The position numbers and the translations under genes are program-made. Below are positions 8,600 to 18,218 of a DNA stretch of 64,000 nt, piece by piece. Source of the stretch: a bacterium (GTDB lineage Bacteria; Planctomycetota; Planctomycetia; Planctomycetales; Planctomycetaceae); NCBI GenBank assembly GCA_016125225.1, contig WGME01000003.1:930001-994000 (forward strand), in the 5' to 3' direction. A model generated the notes under the pieces. It saw only the letters and a program-made list of their open reading frames with translations, was not told the DNA's origin and made no database searches. The stretch's first letter is position 1. The number at the start of each line of letters is the position of its first letter.

Positions 8600-10423
8600 A
8601 TGCGTCGCGGGACATGGATTCTCGCAGTGGCCGGAGCCCTCGGGCTTCAAGCCGGCGGCGCTGGGGCCGCAGAGCCCGGCATCCCGGCGGGTATGGGACA
8701 GGGAGCAGGCGTGCCTTCGCGGTACAGCCGCCCGAGTTCCACTGCGACCAAGAACTTCTACGATGAACTTTTTGGTGATGTGAAAGAACTCAATGGGGGC
8801 ACGGCCACTCCGGCTGCTCCCGCCAAGGGTCCGAGCGCCCGCCCGGCGTCGGCTCCTCCGTCGAAGAAAATTCCGCTGGATGAGCAGTCGAAGGTCTTTC
8901 CGGCCGCGACCGCCGCACCGGCAGGAATCGACGTGATTCACGCCGATTTCGATAAATCCAAGGGATCAGAATCGTTCATTCAACCCGTGCGGGCGACGTC
9001 GGAAGCCGATGCCGCAGCATCATCGACTGCAACTCCGGTTGCGAGCGACGCCGTAGGTCAATCGCCGAACGTGGTGCTCGAGTGGGTGAAAAAGTCGGAC
9101 ATTAATGTCGGCCAGGAATGCGAACTGCAACTGGTCGCCAAGAATATCGGGAATGGCCCGGCCGCCCAAGTGAAACTGGAAGCCACCTTCCCAACCACGG
9201 TGCGGCTGACCTCGGCCGACCCGAAACCAGCCACGTCGACGGATAAGCTTGCCTGGACATTTGATGGTCTGCCCGCTGGTGCGGAAAAGCGAATCACAGT
9301 GAAGCTGATTCCCAGCCGTCGCGGCGATTTGGGCACCAGTGCTCAAGTCAGCTACTCCAGCCAGTCGGCTCACGTCTTTAAAGTCGAAGAGCCGCTGCTG
9401 AAGGTTGCCATCAAGGGGCCGAAGGATGTGCTGCTGGGCGACCCGGCTTCACAGATGATTACCATCTCGAACCCCGGTACCGGCGTGGCTCACAACGTCA
9501 AGCTGGAAGCCGTTCTGAGCGAAGGACTTGAGCATCCTCGCGGCGAACGTCTGACGATCGAAATCGGTTCGATCGCGGCCGGGGAATCGCAACAGGTGCG
9601 GCTGGGCATGTCAGCGGCCAAGGGCGGGGTGCAAACCCTGCAACTGGTGGCCAGTTCCAGCACCGAAGCCACTGCAGCCTTGACCGAGAAAATTAACGTC
9701 ATCGCTCCAAGCCTGGCTGTGAACGTGACCGGTCCCGGCCTCCGTTATATGGGACGGGCTGCGACCTATAAAATCGATGTGAAGAACGATGGCACCGTCG
9801 CGAACAACAATGTTCGTGTCCAGCATAAAGTGCCGGAAGGCTTCCAGTTTGTCTCGGCTGACCACGGCGGCAAATACGACGCCGATCAACGGACCGTGCA
9901 TTGGTTCATTGGACGGATGGAAGGCAACCAGCAGTCGCATGTTTCCTGCGAACTGTCTCCCATCGCGATTGGCGATTTCAGCCATGCGGTCAGCGTCGTC
10001 TCTGATGCCGGTGTGAAAGCCGATGGCAAATTTGAGACCACGGTGAAGGGGGCCGCCTCGCTCAGCACGGAAATCGTCGATCTCGATGATCCCGTCGAAG
10101 TCGGTGTGGAAACCGCCTGGGAAGTTCGCGTGAAAAACGATGGTTCCAAGGCTGCCAGTAACATTGCCGTGGTCTGCGAACTGCCGGAAAACCTGCAGGT
10201 GATCGCCGCCAAAGGCCCAACGCAAGCCGTTGCCGATCAGCGCATGATCATCTTCAAGGGCCTGCAGCAACTGGCCCCTGGTCAGCAAGCCATCTACCGC
10301 ATCCAGGTTAAGGGTGTGGTGGAAGGGACGCATCGGCTGCGAGCCCGCGTGACCAGCGACTCGCTCGATGAACCGCTGCTGATGGAAGAAGCCACCAAGT
10401 TTTACTCAGATACCAAGAAGTAA
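8600..10423 (+). CDS. Secreted DUF11/CARDB-type repeat protein
   Basis: A 607-residue secreted or envelope protein. An N-terminal signal peptide (about 23 residues, ending GGAGAAEP) is followed by a low-complexity Ala/Pro/Ser-rich linker to about residue 150. Then come several immunoglobulin-like DUF11 modules, recognisable by repeated 'N-x-G' turns such as VKNDGT, VKNDGS and ISNPGT. Such modules are beta-sandwich spacers found in surface proteins of planctomycetes, and no enzymatic motif is seen. The ATG at 8600 has AAGGAG eight bases upstream. A strong terminator follows at 10457, so it is probably a single-gene unit. A second DUF11 protein lies at 14691. A role in the cell envelope is inferred only from the signal peptide and family. 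Confidence 0.8.
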   Translation: MRRGTWILAVAGALGLQAGGAGAAEPGIPAGMGQGAGVPSRYSRPSSTATKNFYDELFGDVKELNGGTATPAAPAKGPSARPASAPPSKKIPLDEQSKVFPAATAAPAGIDVIHADFDKSKGSESFIQPVRATSEADAAASSTATPVASDAVGQSPNVVLEWVKKSDINVGQECELQLVAKNIGNGPAAQVKLEATFPTTVRLTSADPKPATSTDKLAWTFDGLPAGAEKRITVKLIPSRRGDLGTSAQVSYSSQSAHVFKVEEPLLKVAIKGPKDVLLGDPASQMITISNPGTGVAHNVKLEAVLSEGLEHPRGERLTIEIGSIAAGESQQVRLGMSAAKGGVQTLQLVASSSTEATAALTEKINVIAPSLAVNVTGPGLRYMGRAATYKIDVKNDGTVANNNVRVQHKVPEGFQFVSADHGGKYDADQRTVHWFIGRMEGNQQSHVSCELSPIAIGDFSHAVSVVSDAGVKADGKFETTVKGAASLSTEIVDLDDPVEVGVETAWEVRVKNDGSKAASNIAVVCELPENLQVIAAKGPTQAVADQRMIIFKGLQQLAPGQQAIYRIQVKGVVEGTHRLRARVTSDSLDEPLLMEEATKFYSDTKK

Positions 10424-10959
10424 ACTTGTCTGAGTCGAAGTTGTCGGATGACATCTAAGTCCGTCGGAGAGCCATGGTTCTCCGACGGACTTTTTCTTTG
10501 GGTGATGACAATACGTCGGCAGGCATCGACAGAGCTGGAGCTACTGTTGTTTTGGCGAGTTTGGGCGAAACGGGATGATCGTTTTTCTTGCGAAAAATCG
10601 TTCGGGAGGCTTTCGATTCGGAGCTCGCTGAAGATTCCGGCAGACTGGCCGAGATTTCATCGGTTTATGTTTGACGATCACGTTCGGGCAGAGTAACAGT
10701 AATCACACGGAGCAGGAGTCACACTCCGTCTTTCATGGTTACAAGAGGCGGCATGCCGTCTCACCACGAAGCAAGGATGTTCGGGTTTTTCGCCAGACTC
10801 ACGATTTCATCGCCGCTTCTGCAATGGCGAGTTGACGAAGATTCCGTTGCGGTTGTTGAAGTCGAGTGTGTCATGGTGCAGAAAACACCAGAAATTCGTG
10901 ATGATTTTGACAAGTACCTGGCTGGTTGCTGAGAGTCACTTCAGAGAAGGATCGAACTG
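10424..10959. other. Intergenic region with terminator and a small inverted repeat
   Basis: It holds the terminator at 10457-10497 and an 18-bp imperfect palindrome at 10745-10762 (GAGGCGGCATGCCGTCTC). Short open frames here have no ribosome-binding site or recognisable product. The promoter of the small gene at 10960 should lie in the right-hand part. Confidence 0.5.
10457..10497 (+). terminator. Rho-independent terminator of the DUF11 gene
   Basis: Perfect 14-bp arms (AAGTCCGTCGGAGA and its complement) with a short loop, followed by a T-rich tail. Confidence 0.9.
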
Positions 10960-11211
10960 ATGGCCATTGAAACTTGGACGGCGACAGCACCCACAAGCAT
11001 TCGGGAAAGTGACCCTGCGGAAGAAGTTCGGCAGCTCGTAGAAATGCGGACCGGCGGCCGTATCCAGGAACTGCAGGTGGCTGTCGAGGGCCAACGTCTG
11101 ATCATTTCCGGACGCACCGGAACGTACTACAGCAAGCAACTGGCAACCCACGCGGCGCTCGACGTGACGCAGCAATTGGTGATTCAGAACGACGTGATTG
11201 TCGGCATCTGA
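10960..11211 (+). CDS. Small BON-like domain protein
   Basis: An 83-residue protein with the alpha-beta pattern of a BON domain: a helix (VRQLVEMRTGGRI), strands (LQVAVEGQRLIISGRTGTYYSKQ) and a second helix (ATHAALDV). BON domains bind membranes or other envelope components. No signal peptide is present, so it should be cytoplasmic or act as a small adaptor. The ATG at 10960 is preceded by AGAAGGA at suitable spacing, which makes the call firm despite the length. It is flanked by intergenic DNA on both sides. The assignment to BON is by pattern only. Confidence 0.65.
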   Translation: MAIETWTATAPTSIRESDPAEEVRQLVEMRTGGRIQELQVAVEGQRLIISGRTGTYYSKQLATHAALDVTQQLVIQNDVIVGI

Positions 11212-11269
11212 GCCGATCTCACAGCTTGATTTCGATCCGAATTAGCGCATTCTGAGGTGTCGTTAATAC

Positions 11270-12169
11270 TTACGGCGCTGGAGCCGTAGTGTTGGACTGC
11301 TCTGGAAACAACTGTTTCAGGTAATCTCGCGTGACATCTTCCGGCTCAATCCCTTCCGGCGGGACAAAGTCGAATTCGCTGTCGCTCACGGCACCGCCCA
11401 GCATGATGTTGCGAAATCGCAGGTCGAGCAGCAGTTTCACGCCGTTATCCGAGCGTTTCAGATAGGCCAGGCGAACGGGAAAGAGCGTGTCTTTCGCCAG
11501 ACTCAGGCGCACGGCATCGGGAATGTGAGCGGGAAACCGGGGTTGGCGGGCATCGCCCCCCAATTGCTGAGACAGTTCCGCATTCCAGCGACCCACCAGG
11601 GTCACCACGGGTACGTCATCGGCCGTTTCTTCTTTAACGGCATCAAAGACCAGCGAGCGTTGCAGCGAGGTCAGCAAACCGGCCAAACCACCCAATGCCA
11701 GGTCGACGGCCGCTGCTCGATCGGAACGACCATCGGCTCGCTCCGCCGCAGATAGGATCTGGCGAACATCGCGGCGGGTCACCTTGCTGGAATCGGGCAA
11801 TTGCAGATAACTCCAAAGTCGTTCACCATCACAGACTTCGAGCAGTTTTCCTGACTGACCACCCGGGAGTTTTACCTGATATTCCAGTCGCAATTTGATG
11901 CCGGCCGAAAGATAAGTTCCCGTCATCTGCAGCGGTGGCGTCGTCAGGTGAGCCAGTTCCAGGACTTCAGCCCGAACCGACGACTGGGAAATCATCTGCG
12001 CGTGGGCTTGTTTGAGCAGTTCGCTCGCCTGACGAGCCGCCTCAGCCTGATTCGGGGCCGGTTTACTGGGTTCTGGGCTGGCGGCCTGCTGAGCCCATGC
12101 CAGCGGTTGTCGGGCGGCTTGCCACGCGACAAATCCGAGTGAGAGGACTAGCAGAATCGGGCCGAGCAT
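11270..12169 (-). CDS. Secreted LolA/LolB-like protein
   Basis: An exported protein of 299 residues that resembles the lipoprotein-carrier (LolA-like) beta-half-barrel found in planctomycetes. The signal peptide runs MLGPILLVLSLGFVAW to the LAWA cleavage region. A helical stretch (ASELLKQAHAQM) precedes strands such as MTGTYLSAGIKLRLEYQVK and KLLEVCDGERLWSYL, the usual 'carrier plus substrate' pattern. The ATG at 12169 is chosen because it gives a clean signal peptide. The frame is open to a TTG at 12286, which would put 39 extra residues in front. The sequence does not show whether it carries lipoproteins or another lipid. It is convergent with the BON-like gene and divergent from the lipoprotein at 12578. 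Confidence 0.6.
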   Translation of the reverse strand: MLGPILLVLSLGFVAWQAARQPLAWAQQAASPEPSKPAPNQAEAARQASELLKQAHAQMISQSSVRAEVLELAHLTTPPLQMTGTYLSAGIKLRLEYQVKLPGGQSGKLLEVCDGERLWSYLQLPDSSKVTRRDVRQILSAAERADGRSDRAAAVDLALGGLAGLLTSLQRSLVFDAVKEETADDVPVVTLVGRWNAELSQQLGGDARQPRFPAHIPDAVRLSLAKDTLFPVRLAYLKRSDNGVKLLLDLRFRNIMLGGAVSDSEFDFVPPEGIEPEDVTRDYLKQLFPEQSNTTAPAP

Positions 12170-12577
12170 GCTGATGCGTCCACGGCGGAGACTCTTCAAT
12201 GAGGCAGCCCCGTCGATTTGGCCGTGTCCCGTGGCGGTCGCCGGACAGGCTCGTTTAGCACATTGCTGGTTGGTCAAGCTGCGCAAGTTGCACCCAAGAT
12301 TCGGAAAATGCCGGATTTACCAAAGATGCGAGTCGCACCTTTCCGAAAATCATCTATGAGCGATGGCAGGGATCGCACATGTCCGGCAGTCCGACTGCCC
12401 TCACGACCCGGCCGAGCGGATTGTATCAGCTTTACGGCATTAAGGTCGATGGGTTTCGCGCCAGTGGCGCTTCGGCGGCAGAAGTTCTGCAGCGGAGCGG
12501 CTGAGCGGTTAGTCGGCTGACGAACGGACGCGGTCAGTCGTCTCCACAAGCGTCGTCTGGTTCCGAGAGGGGTCGCA

Positions 12578-13792
12578 ATGAAGTATTACTTTCTGGCACT
12601 CGGCACAGTCGTCGTCGTGTGCGTCGGTTGTGCCATGGATGGTCATCAATCGACCAGCAAAGGGGAGTTTCACGCTCCGCCTGCTGAAATGATGATGCGA
12701 CCTGGTCCCATGGTGGACGGTCCTGGTCCGGGCGTCATTCCGATGATGGCGGGCCCACAAATGATGGGTGGTCCGGGCATGCCCCAACCGGCGTTCCCCT
12801 CGACTTCGCAAGTGCGTTTCATGGGTCCTGACGGCATGACCGTCGGCTGGCAGATTCCGAACGGTTTTGCCGAGAACCAACTGGTGGCTCCGGCCCGTTA
12901 CAACTTCCTGCAAGGTCAGGCCTATCGCCTGAAGCTCACCAACGTTCCCGGTCGTGAAGGCCTGGTGATCTATCCTTCGCTGGAAGTTTACCCGACTCAT
13001 CCGAACACCGACTCGTACCTGTCGCACAATAGCTTGCCAATTCAGATCACGGTCGAAGACCTTGATCAGGTCGAAAGCAACAACTTTGTGACCAAGGTCA
13101 TCTACCTGCCGGATGCCAAGTTCCAGGAACTGGCGATTGCCAATGTCGAGACTTTGGTTTCGACCCGCCTCGATCCGGGTGTTGATCCGATCCACGAAGC
13201 CGACAAGATGGGCACCATCATGGCCGTGCTCCGCATGGGCAACATGGATCTCGAAATGCCGGCTCCGGTGAAACTACCGGGACAAGACGCCATGACCATG
13301 GGACCCAACGGCATTCAGCCCGCGTCTCATGCGATGGTGGTGGATGGCAACGAAGATCACTGGATGCCCCCGATGCCCATCGGTCCGGCTGGTTCGGGCA
13401 GCAGCGTGCCGAACGCGATGGTGGTCGCGGGTGGCGGTATGCCTGGCATGCCCGCTGGTTACCCGATCGCTGGTGTGAACATGCCCACCTACGGTATGCC
13501 TTACACCGGTACCCCGATCGGCCTGCCCGGTCCGACACACCTGCCGCTCGGTGGCCCGGCTTCTTTGAAGTCGCACACGATGGTCAACCGCACCAAGATG
13601 AACATCCCGGAACCGGTGCAGCACTTCCGGGCCGACGTGATCCACGAACCGGGCCTAAGCTTGCCGAAGCCGGTCAGCTATGTCGAGTACAAGGAAACGA
13701 ATCCGGTTTACTCGCCGGGTGAGTTGTCCTACCCCACCTGGGCTCAACCGGGGGCCGCTGGGCAATACTGCCCGCCCGGACAACAGCCGTAA
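12578..13792 (+). CDS. Putative lipoprotein, Met/Pro/Gly-rich, paralogous to the gene at 13881
   Basis: A 404-residue exported protein. The N-terminus ([14 protein letters not shown] then CVGCAMDG) looks like a lipoprotein signal, with Cys18 as the likely acylated residue; the -3 position is atypical. A central domain of about 130 residues ([12 protein letters not shown], then [11 protein letters not shown], then [10 protein letters not shown]) is shared with the next gene. The remainder is Met/Pro/Gly-rich low complexity typical of planctomycete wall proteins. A ribosome-binding site (GAGAGG) lies upstream. The next gene follows after 88 bp that contain a palindrome. No enzymatic motif was recognised and the function is unknown. 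Confidence 0.65.
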   Translation: MKYYFLALGTVVVVCVGCAMDGHQSTSKGEFHAPPAEMMMRPGPMVDGPGPGVIPMMAGPQMMGGPGMPQPAFPSTSQVRFMGPDGMTVGWQIPNGFAENQLVAPARYNFLQGQAYRLKLTNVPGREGLVIYPSLEVYPTHPNTDSYLSHNSLPIQITVEDLDQVESNNFVTKVIYLPDAKFQELAIANVETLVSTRLDPGVDPIHEADKMGTIMAVLRMGNMDLEMPAPVKLPGQDAMTMGPNGIQPASHAMVVDGNEDHWMPPMPIGPAGSGSSVPNAMVVAGGGMPGMPAGYPIAGVNMPTYGMPYTGTPIGLPGPTHLPLGGPASLKSHTMVNRTKMNIPEPVQHFRADVIHEPGLSLPKPVSYVEYKETNPVYSPGELSYPTWAQPGAAGQYCPPGQQP

Positions 13793-13817
13793 CTCGGGAC
13801 AGTGTTTACAACAGGGG

Positions 13818-13848
13818 GCCCAGGGATCGAAATGTCCCTGGGCTTCTT
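13818..13848 (+). repeat. REP-like palindrome with T-tail between two envelope genes
   Basis: GCCCAGGGA and TCCCTGGGC (arms 13818-13826 and 13834-13842) surround an 8-base loop and are followed by TTCTTTTT. It is the same family as the copies around the transposase and in leuS, and here it could act as a terminator or attenuator. Confidence 0.65.
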
Positions 13849-13880
13849 TTTGACCCAGACAAGCGACCAGGACCGACGCG

Positions 13881-14687
13881 ATGTCGCACCACTACTCAGG
13901 CTGCTGTCGGCTGCTGCTGGTTACGGGACTCTGTCTTGTCGCCAGCACCGCCTCGGCTCAGCAGACGCGGTACACCGAAGGCCGCCATTACATCTACGAT
14001 CAATTTGTTCCGCCCGGTGTCGCGGGGCAGATGAGCGTGATGGCTGGTAAGGTGCGTCCGTTTCATCCGCAACAACTCAAGGTGGTTCTGCCGTGTGACG
14101 GAACCGTCACCTTCTTCGCAGGGTCGCCGAATCGACCCCTGGAAACTGCGGCTCCGGCACAGGCTGCGGTGATGGTCGGCCCGATGTATCGTATCCGGCT
14201 GTCGAACCTGGCCGACTTCCCTCAGCACGAGTTCTTCCCGTCGATTGAACTGATTGACGAACTGCATCCGCCTCCCGGCCAAGCCGAACGCTTCCCGATC
14301 GAGGTGGAATTCCTGCGGGAAGAACTGGAATGGGCCGCCAACGGCCGCATGGTTACCAAGGTCGTCTATCTCGAACAACCCGATCGTGTTCCGGTGCAGA
14401 ACCTGCAAGGCACGCCCCGGGTGACCAATGTGGCTCAGGGCGAAAATGCGGTGGGTCATGCCGATCTGCTGGGCCGTCCGATTGCCATTGTTCGACTGGG
14501 CGGTCGCCAGCCCGATTTGCGTTCCCCTGATCCGCAATTCTGGGGACCAATGGCCCCTGTGACCCTGGTGCAAGTGGCTCCGCCGACCGCCGTGCAACCG
14601 ACGCGGTTCGATGCCCCGCCCCGACAAGATCGTCGCCAGGTGACAACGTTTCCTGGTGCCTCCGCAGACCAACCATCGTTGAGGTAG
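13881..14687 (+). CDS. Secreted protein, paralogous to the lipoprotein at 12578
   Basis: A 268-residue exported protein with a signal peptide (hydrophobic stretch CCRLLLVTGLCLVAS ending ASAQQ). The mature part repeats the domain seen in the upstream gene: a strand (MYRIRLSNLADFP), an acidic turn (FFPSIELID), then MVTKVVYLEQPD and PIAIVRLGG. The C-terminal tail is Pro/Arg-rich. The stop codon is followed at once by the start of the DUF11 lipoprotein, so the two are almost certainly cotranscribed and probably translationally coupled. No known fold or activity could be assigned. The shared domain suggests partners in one envelope structure. Confidence 0.6.
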   Translation: MSHHYSGCCRLLLVTGLCLVASTASAQQTRYTEGRHYIYDQFVPPGVAGQMSVMAGKVRPFHPQQLKVVLPCDGTVTFFAGSPNRPLETAAPAQAAVMVGPMYRIRLSNLADFPQHEFFPSIELIDELHPPPGQAERFPIEVEFLREELEWAANGRMVTKVVYLEQPDRVPVQNLQGTPRVTNVAQGENAVGHADLLGRPIAIVRLGGRQPDLRSPDPQFWGPMAPVTLVQVAPPTAVQPTRFDAPPRQDRRQVTTFPGASADQPSLR

Positions 14688-14690
14688 GTG

Positions 14691-16037
14691 ATGAAAGAAC
14701 AACATTGGTTGTCGCGTCTGCGTGGCCCGGCCTATGCCGTGGCGTTATCGACCATGGCGCTCTGCTGCAGTGCCTGTGCCACCACACAGCACGCACAATC
14801 TTCCAAGCTGCCGGAACCCCAGGCACCAACCGCGACGGAAGATGGCCAGGTCTTGCCCGTGAACTATGCACGGGAACTGGAACTCGACGAGCAGGTTCCA
14901 ACCGCGCCAGCCGGAGCCGCCCGCATTCAACGCGCTCGCACCATGAGCAGCGATGTCGACCAGGGAATTCAATTGGTCGCCTATCAGGAAACAGCCCTGC
15001 CCGCGCCCGGTTGCCCGCCTGAAGCTATTACCAGTTGCCCTCCGGAAGCACGCCAACCCGTGGCGGGGGCGAATCCTTATGGCGTCGGCATGCCGCATTG
15101 CGATGTCGCCTGCCAACCGTCACCGGCACATTATCCCGACGAATATCTTTGTGACGGTGGCGATCGGGAATTGCCCGTCCATTACGGAGCCGATGTGCGT
15201 CTGGGTCTCGACACGGAAGACACCGTCGCGGAATACACGAAGAACGATGGCAGCGAAGGTTTGACGAAGTCGAACAAAGTCTGCGTGTATGCCCCGCGAT
15301 TTGCCTCCGTGCGTTCCGTCAGCCTGCCGCATCAGGAAGGGACGTATCGCGAAGTCGGTGGCATCGACCACGCCGGTTTGGGCGGCGAGATGCAGAACCA
15401 ACTCGTAGCCAGCCTGGGACAGCGCAACATTGCCGCCGATGGCGTGCGGATGCGGTCGCGAGCCAGCGGTCTGGAAACCGAACAGATTTCGACCGATATG
15501 CAGCAGCGTCAACGGCCGCAGTTGCAGGACAAAGTCCTGAACACCTTCCAAGACGTCGGCTTCTTCCGCTCGGGCCTGCTCGATCAGTCCGATGTGGCTC
15601 GCCTGAACTTGGGAATTGGTGCCGCGCTGGTCTGGACGCGCGAACTCTATCCCGTGATTCAGGGCAAGGTCGAACGTGCCACCACGGGGCTATCGGAAGT
15701 GCAGGCCACCGCCCTGACAATTGTTAAGGTCGATGACAAACCAGGTTCATTGCGGATTGTGAAGGTCGCCGATAAACAATCAGCCGAACCGGGCGACATC
15801 ATCACCTTCAGCATTCGCTACGATAACCCCGGTCCGACGGCTGTGTCTTCCGTGCGAATTATCGATAACCTGACACCGCGACTCGAATACGTCATCGACT
15901 CGGCGACCTGCGAAGTCGCGGGCCGGTTGGTCGTGCAGGACAACGGCGAAGGCAGCCTGGTCTTGATCTGGGAACTCGACGAACCCGTCGCACCCAAAAC
16001 CGGCGGCGTCGTCACCTTCCAGGCGAAAGTGAGATAA
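14691..16037 (+). CDS. DUF11-domain lipoprotein
   Basis: A 448-residue lipoprotein. The signal ends in LCCSAC, a good lipobox with the acylated Cys near residue 28. The middle part is Pro/Cys-rich, with repeated CPPEA motifs. The C-terminal 110 residues form a DUF11 module (KVADKQSAEPGDIITFSIRY, DNPGPTAV, then VIDNLTPRLEYV). GTG at 14688 and ATG at 14691 are both possible starts behind GAGG; the ATG is chosen. It directly follows the gene at 13881 with no spacing. The position and the lipid anchor suggest an outer-envelope component that works with the two paralogous proteins upstream. Confidence 0.75.
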   Translation: MKEQHWLSRLRGPAYAVALSTMALCCSACATTQHAQSSKLPEPQAPTATEDGQVLPVNYARELELDEQVPTAPAGAARIQRARTMSSDVDQGIQLVAYQETALPAPGCPPEAITSCPPEARQPVAGANPYGVGMPHCDVACQPSPAHYPDEYLCDGGDRELPVHYGADVRLGLDTEDTVAEYTKNDGSEGLTKSNKVCVYAPRFASVRSVSLPHQEGTYREVGGIDHAGLGGEMQNQLVASLGQRNIAADGVRMRSRASGLETEQISTDMQQRQRPQLQDKVLNTFQDVGFFRSGLLDQSDVARLNLGIGAALVWTRELYPVIQGKVERATTGLSEVQATALTIVKVDDKPGSLRIVKVADKQSAEPGDIITFSIRYDNPGPTAVSSVRIIDNLTPRLEYVIDSATCEVAGRLVVQDNGEGSLVLIWELDEPVAPKTGGVVTFQAKVR

Positions 16038-16370
16038 GGTCGAAGGTTCATGGTCTATGGTTGAAAGTGAAGAAGCCCGCTGCTGTATCTTGACTCTCAA
16101 CCATCAACCCTCAACGATCGACTTTGAGCAACGTGGGGGGAAACCACGGGTAGCGCGTCATTACTGACTGTGCTACGACTTAACGCGGCGGCTGACTTCA
16201 CTGGTCAGCCGCCGCGTTGTCATTTCTGCCTGCCCCATCGATGTCCAGAATCTCGGTTTGTGATGGACGCCCGGAGTCCGTTCCGTTAGAACGGAGTTTG
16301 TGTTCGGACTGGGATGCTTGGCTCTTCATTCCCTCCCGATGGGAATGCGCACTTATAGACTGGCAGGCTG
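16038..16370. other. Intergenic region with terminator hairpin
   Basis: It holds the hairpin at 16182-16218 and, at 16045-16125, short imperfect repeats of a GGTTGA/TCAACC type that resemble the 14-bp tandem repeat in leuS. The sppA promoter must lie here but was not recognised. Confidence 0.45.
16182..16218 (+). terminator. Hairpin terminator candidate after the envelope cluster
   Basis: Perfect 15-bp GC-rich arms (AACGCGGCGGCTGAC and its complement) with a 7-base loop. Only a weak T-run follows, so it is a terminator candidate or a transcript-end stabiliser. Confidence 0.6.
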
Positions 16371-18182
16371 GTGATGGTGATGTGCCGTCGTGCTTCGTTC
16401 TGGCTGATGACCTGGTTGTTGATCGCCGCAGGCACAAATGCCGCAGACTCAGCCCCCGCGGCAGATGCTCAAGCCGCGATCAAACCCAAGAAGCTCACCT
16501 ACGCCCATATCCAGATCAAAGGGAGCCTACCCGAAGGGGCTCAACCGATGGGGCTATTCGGAGAGACGGTCGATACATTGGCCGACATTCTTCAGCGTCT
16601 GCGGAAAGCCGCCGAGGATGCGAAAGTTCATGGCGTGGTGATTCACGTTGATGACGTCAGCGTCGGCTGGGGCAAAATCCACGAGCTTCGAACTGAGATC
16701 GCTAAGATCCGCGCGGCGGGTAAGCCGGTCTATGGGTATCTCGAAAGTGGAGAGACCAAAGGCTACCTCGTGGCGGCCGCCTGTGATCAGGTAGTGCTCC
16801 CGGAATCGGGCGTGCTGATGTTGCCCGGCGTGCGCGCCGAAGTCACGTTCTACAAGAACCTGTTCGACTGGCTGCAGGTCGAACCGCAGATGCTGCGGGT
16901 CGGTGAGTACAAGTCCGCCGCCGAACCCTATTCCCGTTCGGAAATGAGCGCACAGTTCCGCGAAGAGCTGACCGCCGTCCTCGACAGCTTCTACGATCAG
17001 ATTCTGCGGCAGTTGGCAGAGAGCCGGAAACTCGATGTCGCGAAGGCCAAGGAATTGGTCGATCAGGGCGTCTTCACAGCACCCGATGCGAAAGCCGCCG
17101 GGTTGATCGACCATCTCGCCTATGAAGATCATATCGAACAGTTGATCAAACAGGCTGACCCCACTGCCGAAGTGAAGTTCACCAAAGGTTATGGCAAGCG
17201 TAAGCTCGATACCGACTTCAGCGGCCTGAATGGCATGGTGAAGATGATGAATCTGATGATGGGGGTGGAAGAACCCGAACGGCGCTCGCTGGCCGATAAG
17301 ATCGCGGTGATCAACGCCGTTGGCCCGATCACCTCTGGTCCCAGTTCGGCCGATGTTTTCGGCGAACAGTCCATGGGCTCTGCGACCATGATCAAGGCGA
17401 TCCGCCAAGCCCGCGATGATGAGACCGTCCGGGCCATTGTGCTGCGTGTTGACAGCCCTGGAGGGAGTGCCCTCGCCAGCGATCTCATGTGGCACGAATT
17501 GGAGTCAATCAAAAAACCCTTCATCGTCAGCATGGGAGACACCGCTGCCAGTGGTGGCTACTACATCGCGATGGGTTCCGATCGCATCTTCGCCGAACCG
17601 GGCACGATCACGGGTTCCATCGGTGTTGTCGGCGGTAAGCTTGCGTTGCAGAAGACTTTCGAGAAATTCGGCATGACCACCAGCGTGGTTCAACGAGGTG
17701 CCAACGGCGGTCTGAATAGCATCATGGCGCCCTTTACCGACTCCGAAAAAGCGGCCATGCAGAAGGTACTGAATACCATTTATGAACAATTCACCGGCAA
17801 AGCGGCAGCGGGCCGGAAGATGGACGTGGCCGTTCTCGAAAAGCTGGCACGCGGCCGAATCTATACCGGCGAGCAAGCGAAAGAGATTGGCCTCGTTGAT
17901 GAAATCGGAACTCTTGCCGACGCGATTGCCTATGCGAAGACGGCGGCTGGTATTGACCCCGAAAAGAAGCTCGAACGGCTCGACTTGCCCAAGCCTACCA
18001 GCCCGTTTGAACAATTGCTCGGCACGGTCGACAGCGAAACTCAGGCCCGTCGGATGCGAGACTCGCTTCTGCAGGTGATTCCGACCGACCTGCAGACCCC
18101 ACTGCGTGGTTGGCACGCCTTGCAGATGCTGGCGCGGGAACCTGCGGTCGTTCTGATGCCCTTCGCCCTGCAGATTCGTTAG
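16371..18182 (+). CDS. sppA: Signal peptide peptidase SppA, long form (family S49)
   Basis: A membrane serine protease that degrades cleaved signal peptides. At 603 residues it is the long, duplicated form with two S49 domains. The N-terminal hydrophobic segment (MTWLLIAAGTNA) is a signal or anchor. The catalytic Lys of the first half is Lys181 (VGEYKSAAEPYSRSEMS), and the nucleophile of the second half is Ser394 (DTAASGGYYIAMG, preceded by VDSPGGSA). Both match the Lys-Ser dyad of E. coli SppA. Several start codons are stacked at 16371-16380 (GTG, ATG, GTG, ATG), so the N-terminus is uncertain by three residues. It is convergent with the SirB1 gene. Confidence 0.93.
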   Translation: MMVMCRRASFWLMTWLLIAAGTNAADSAPAADAQAAIKPKKLTYAHIQIKGSLPEGAQPMGLFGETVDTLADILQRLRKAAEDAKVHGVVIHVDDVSVGWGKIHELRTEIAKIRAAGKPVYGYLESGETKGYLVAAACDQVVLPESGVLMLPGVRAEVTFYKNLFDWLQVEPQMLRVGEYKSAAEPYSRSEMSAQFREELTAVLDSFYDQILRQLAESRKLDVAKAKELVDQGVFTAPDAKAAGLIDHLAYEDHIEQLIKQADPTAEVKFTKGYGKRKLDTDFSGLNGMVKMMNLMMGVEEPERRSLADKIAVINAVGPITSGPSSADVFGEQSMGSATMIKAIRQARDDETVRAIVLRVDSPGGSALASDLMWHELESIKKPFIVSMGDTAASGGYYIAMGSDRIFAEPGTITGSIGVVGGKLALQKTFEKFGMTTSVVQRGANGGLNSIMAPFTDSEKAAMQKVLNTIYEQFTGKAAAGRKMDVAVLEKLARGRIYTGEQAKEIGLVDEIGTLADAIAYAKTAAGIDPEKKLERLDLPKPTSPFEQLLGTVDSETQARRMRDSLLQVIPTDLQTPLRGWHALQMLAREPAVVLMPFALQIR

Positions 18183-18218
18183 ATCAACTGGTTCATTCGG
18201 TCAACCGGGAACGATCGC

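Noticed and set aside
9611-10333. Long antisense frames inside the DUF11 gene (and similar ones inside other genes)
   Set aside because: They mirror the codon structure of the real gene and have His/Arg-rich nonsense composition.
10448-10932. Two short open frames between the DUF11 and BON-like genes
   Set aside because: The first runs through the terminator hairpin; neither has a ribosome-binding site or protein-like composition.
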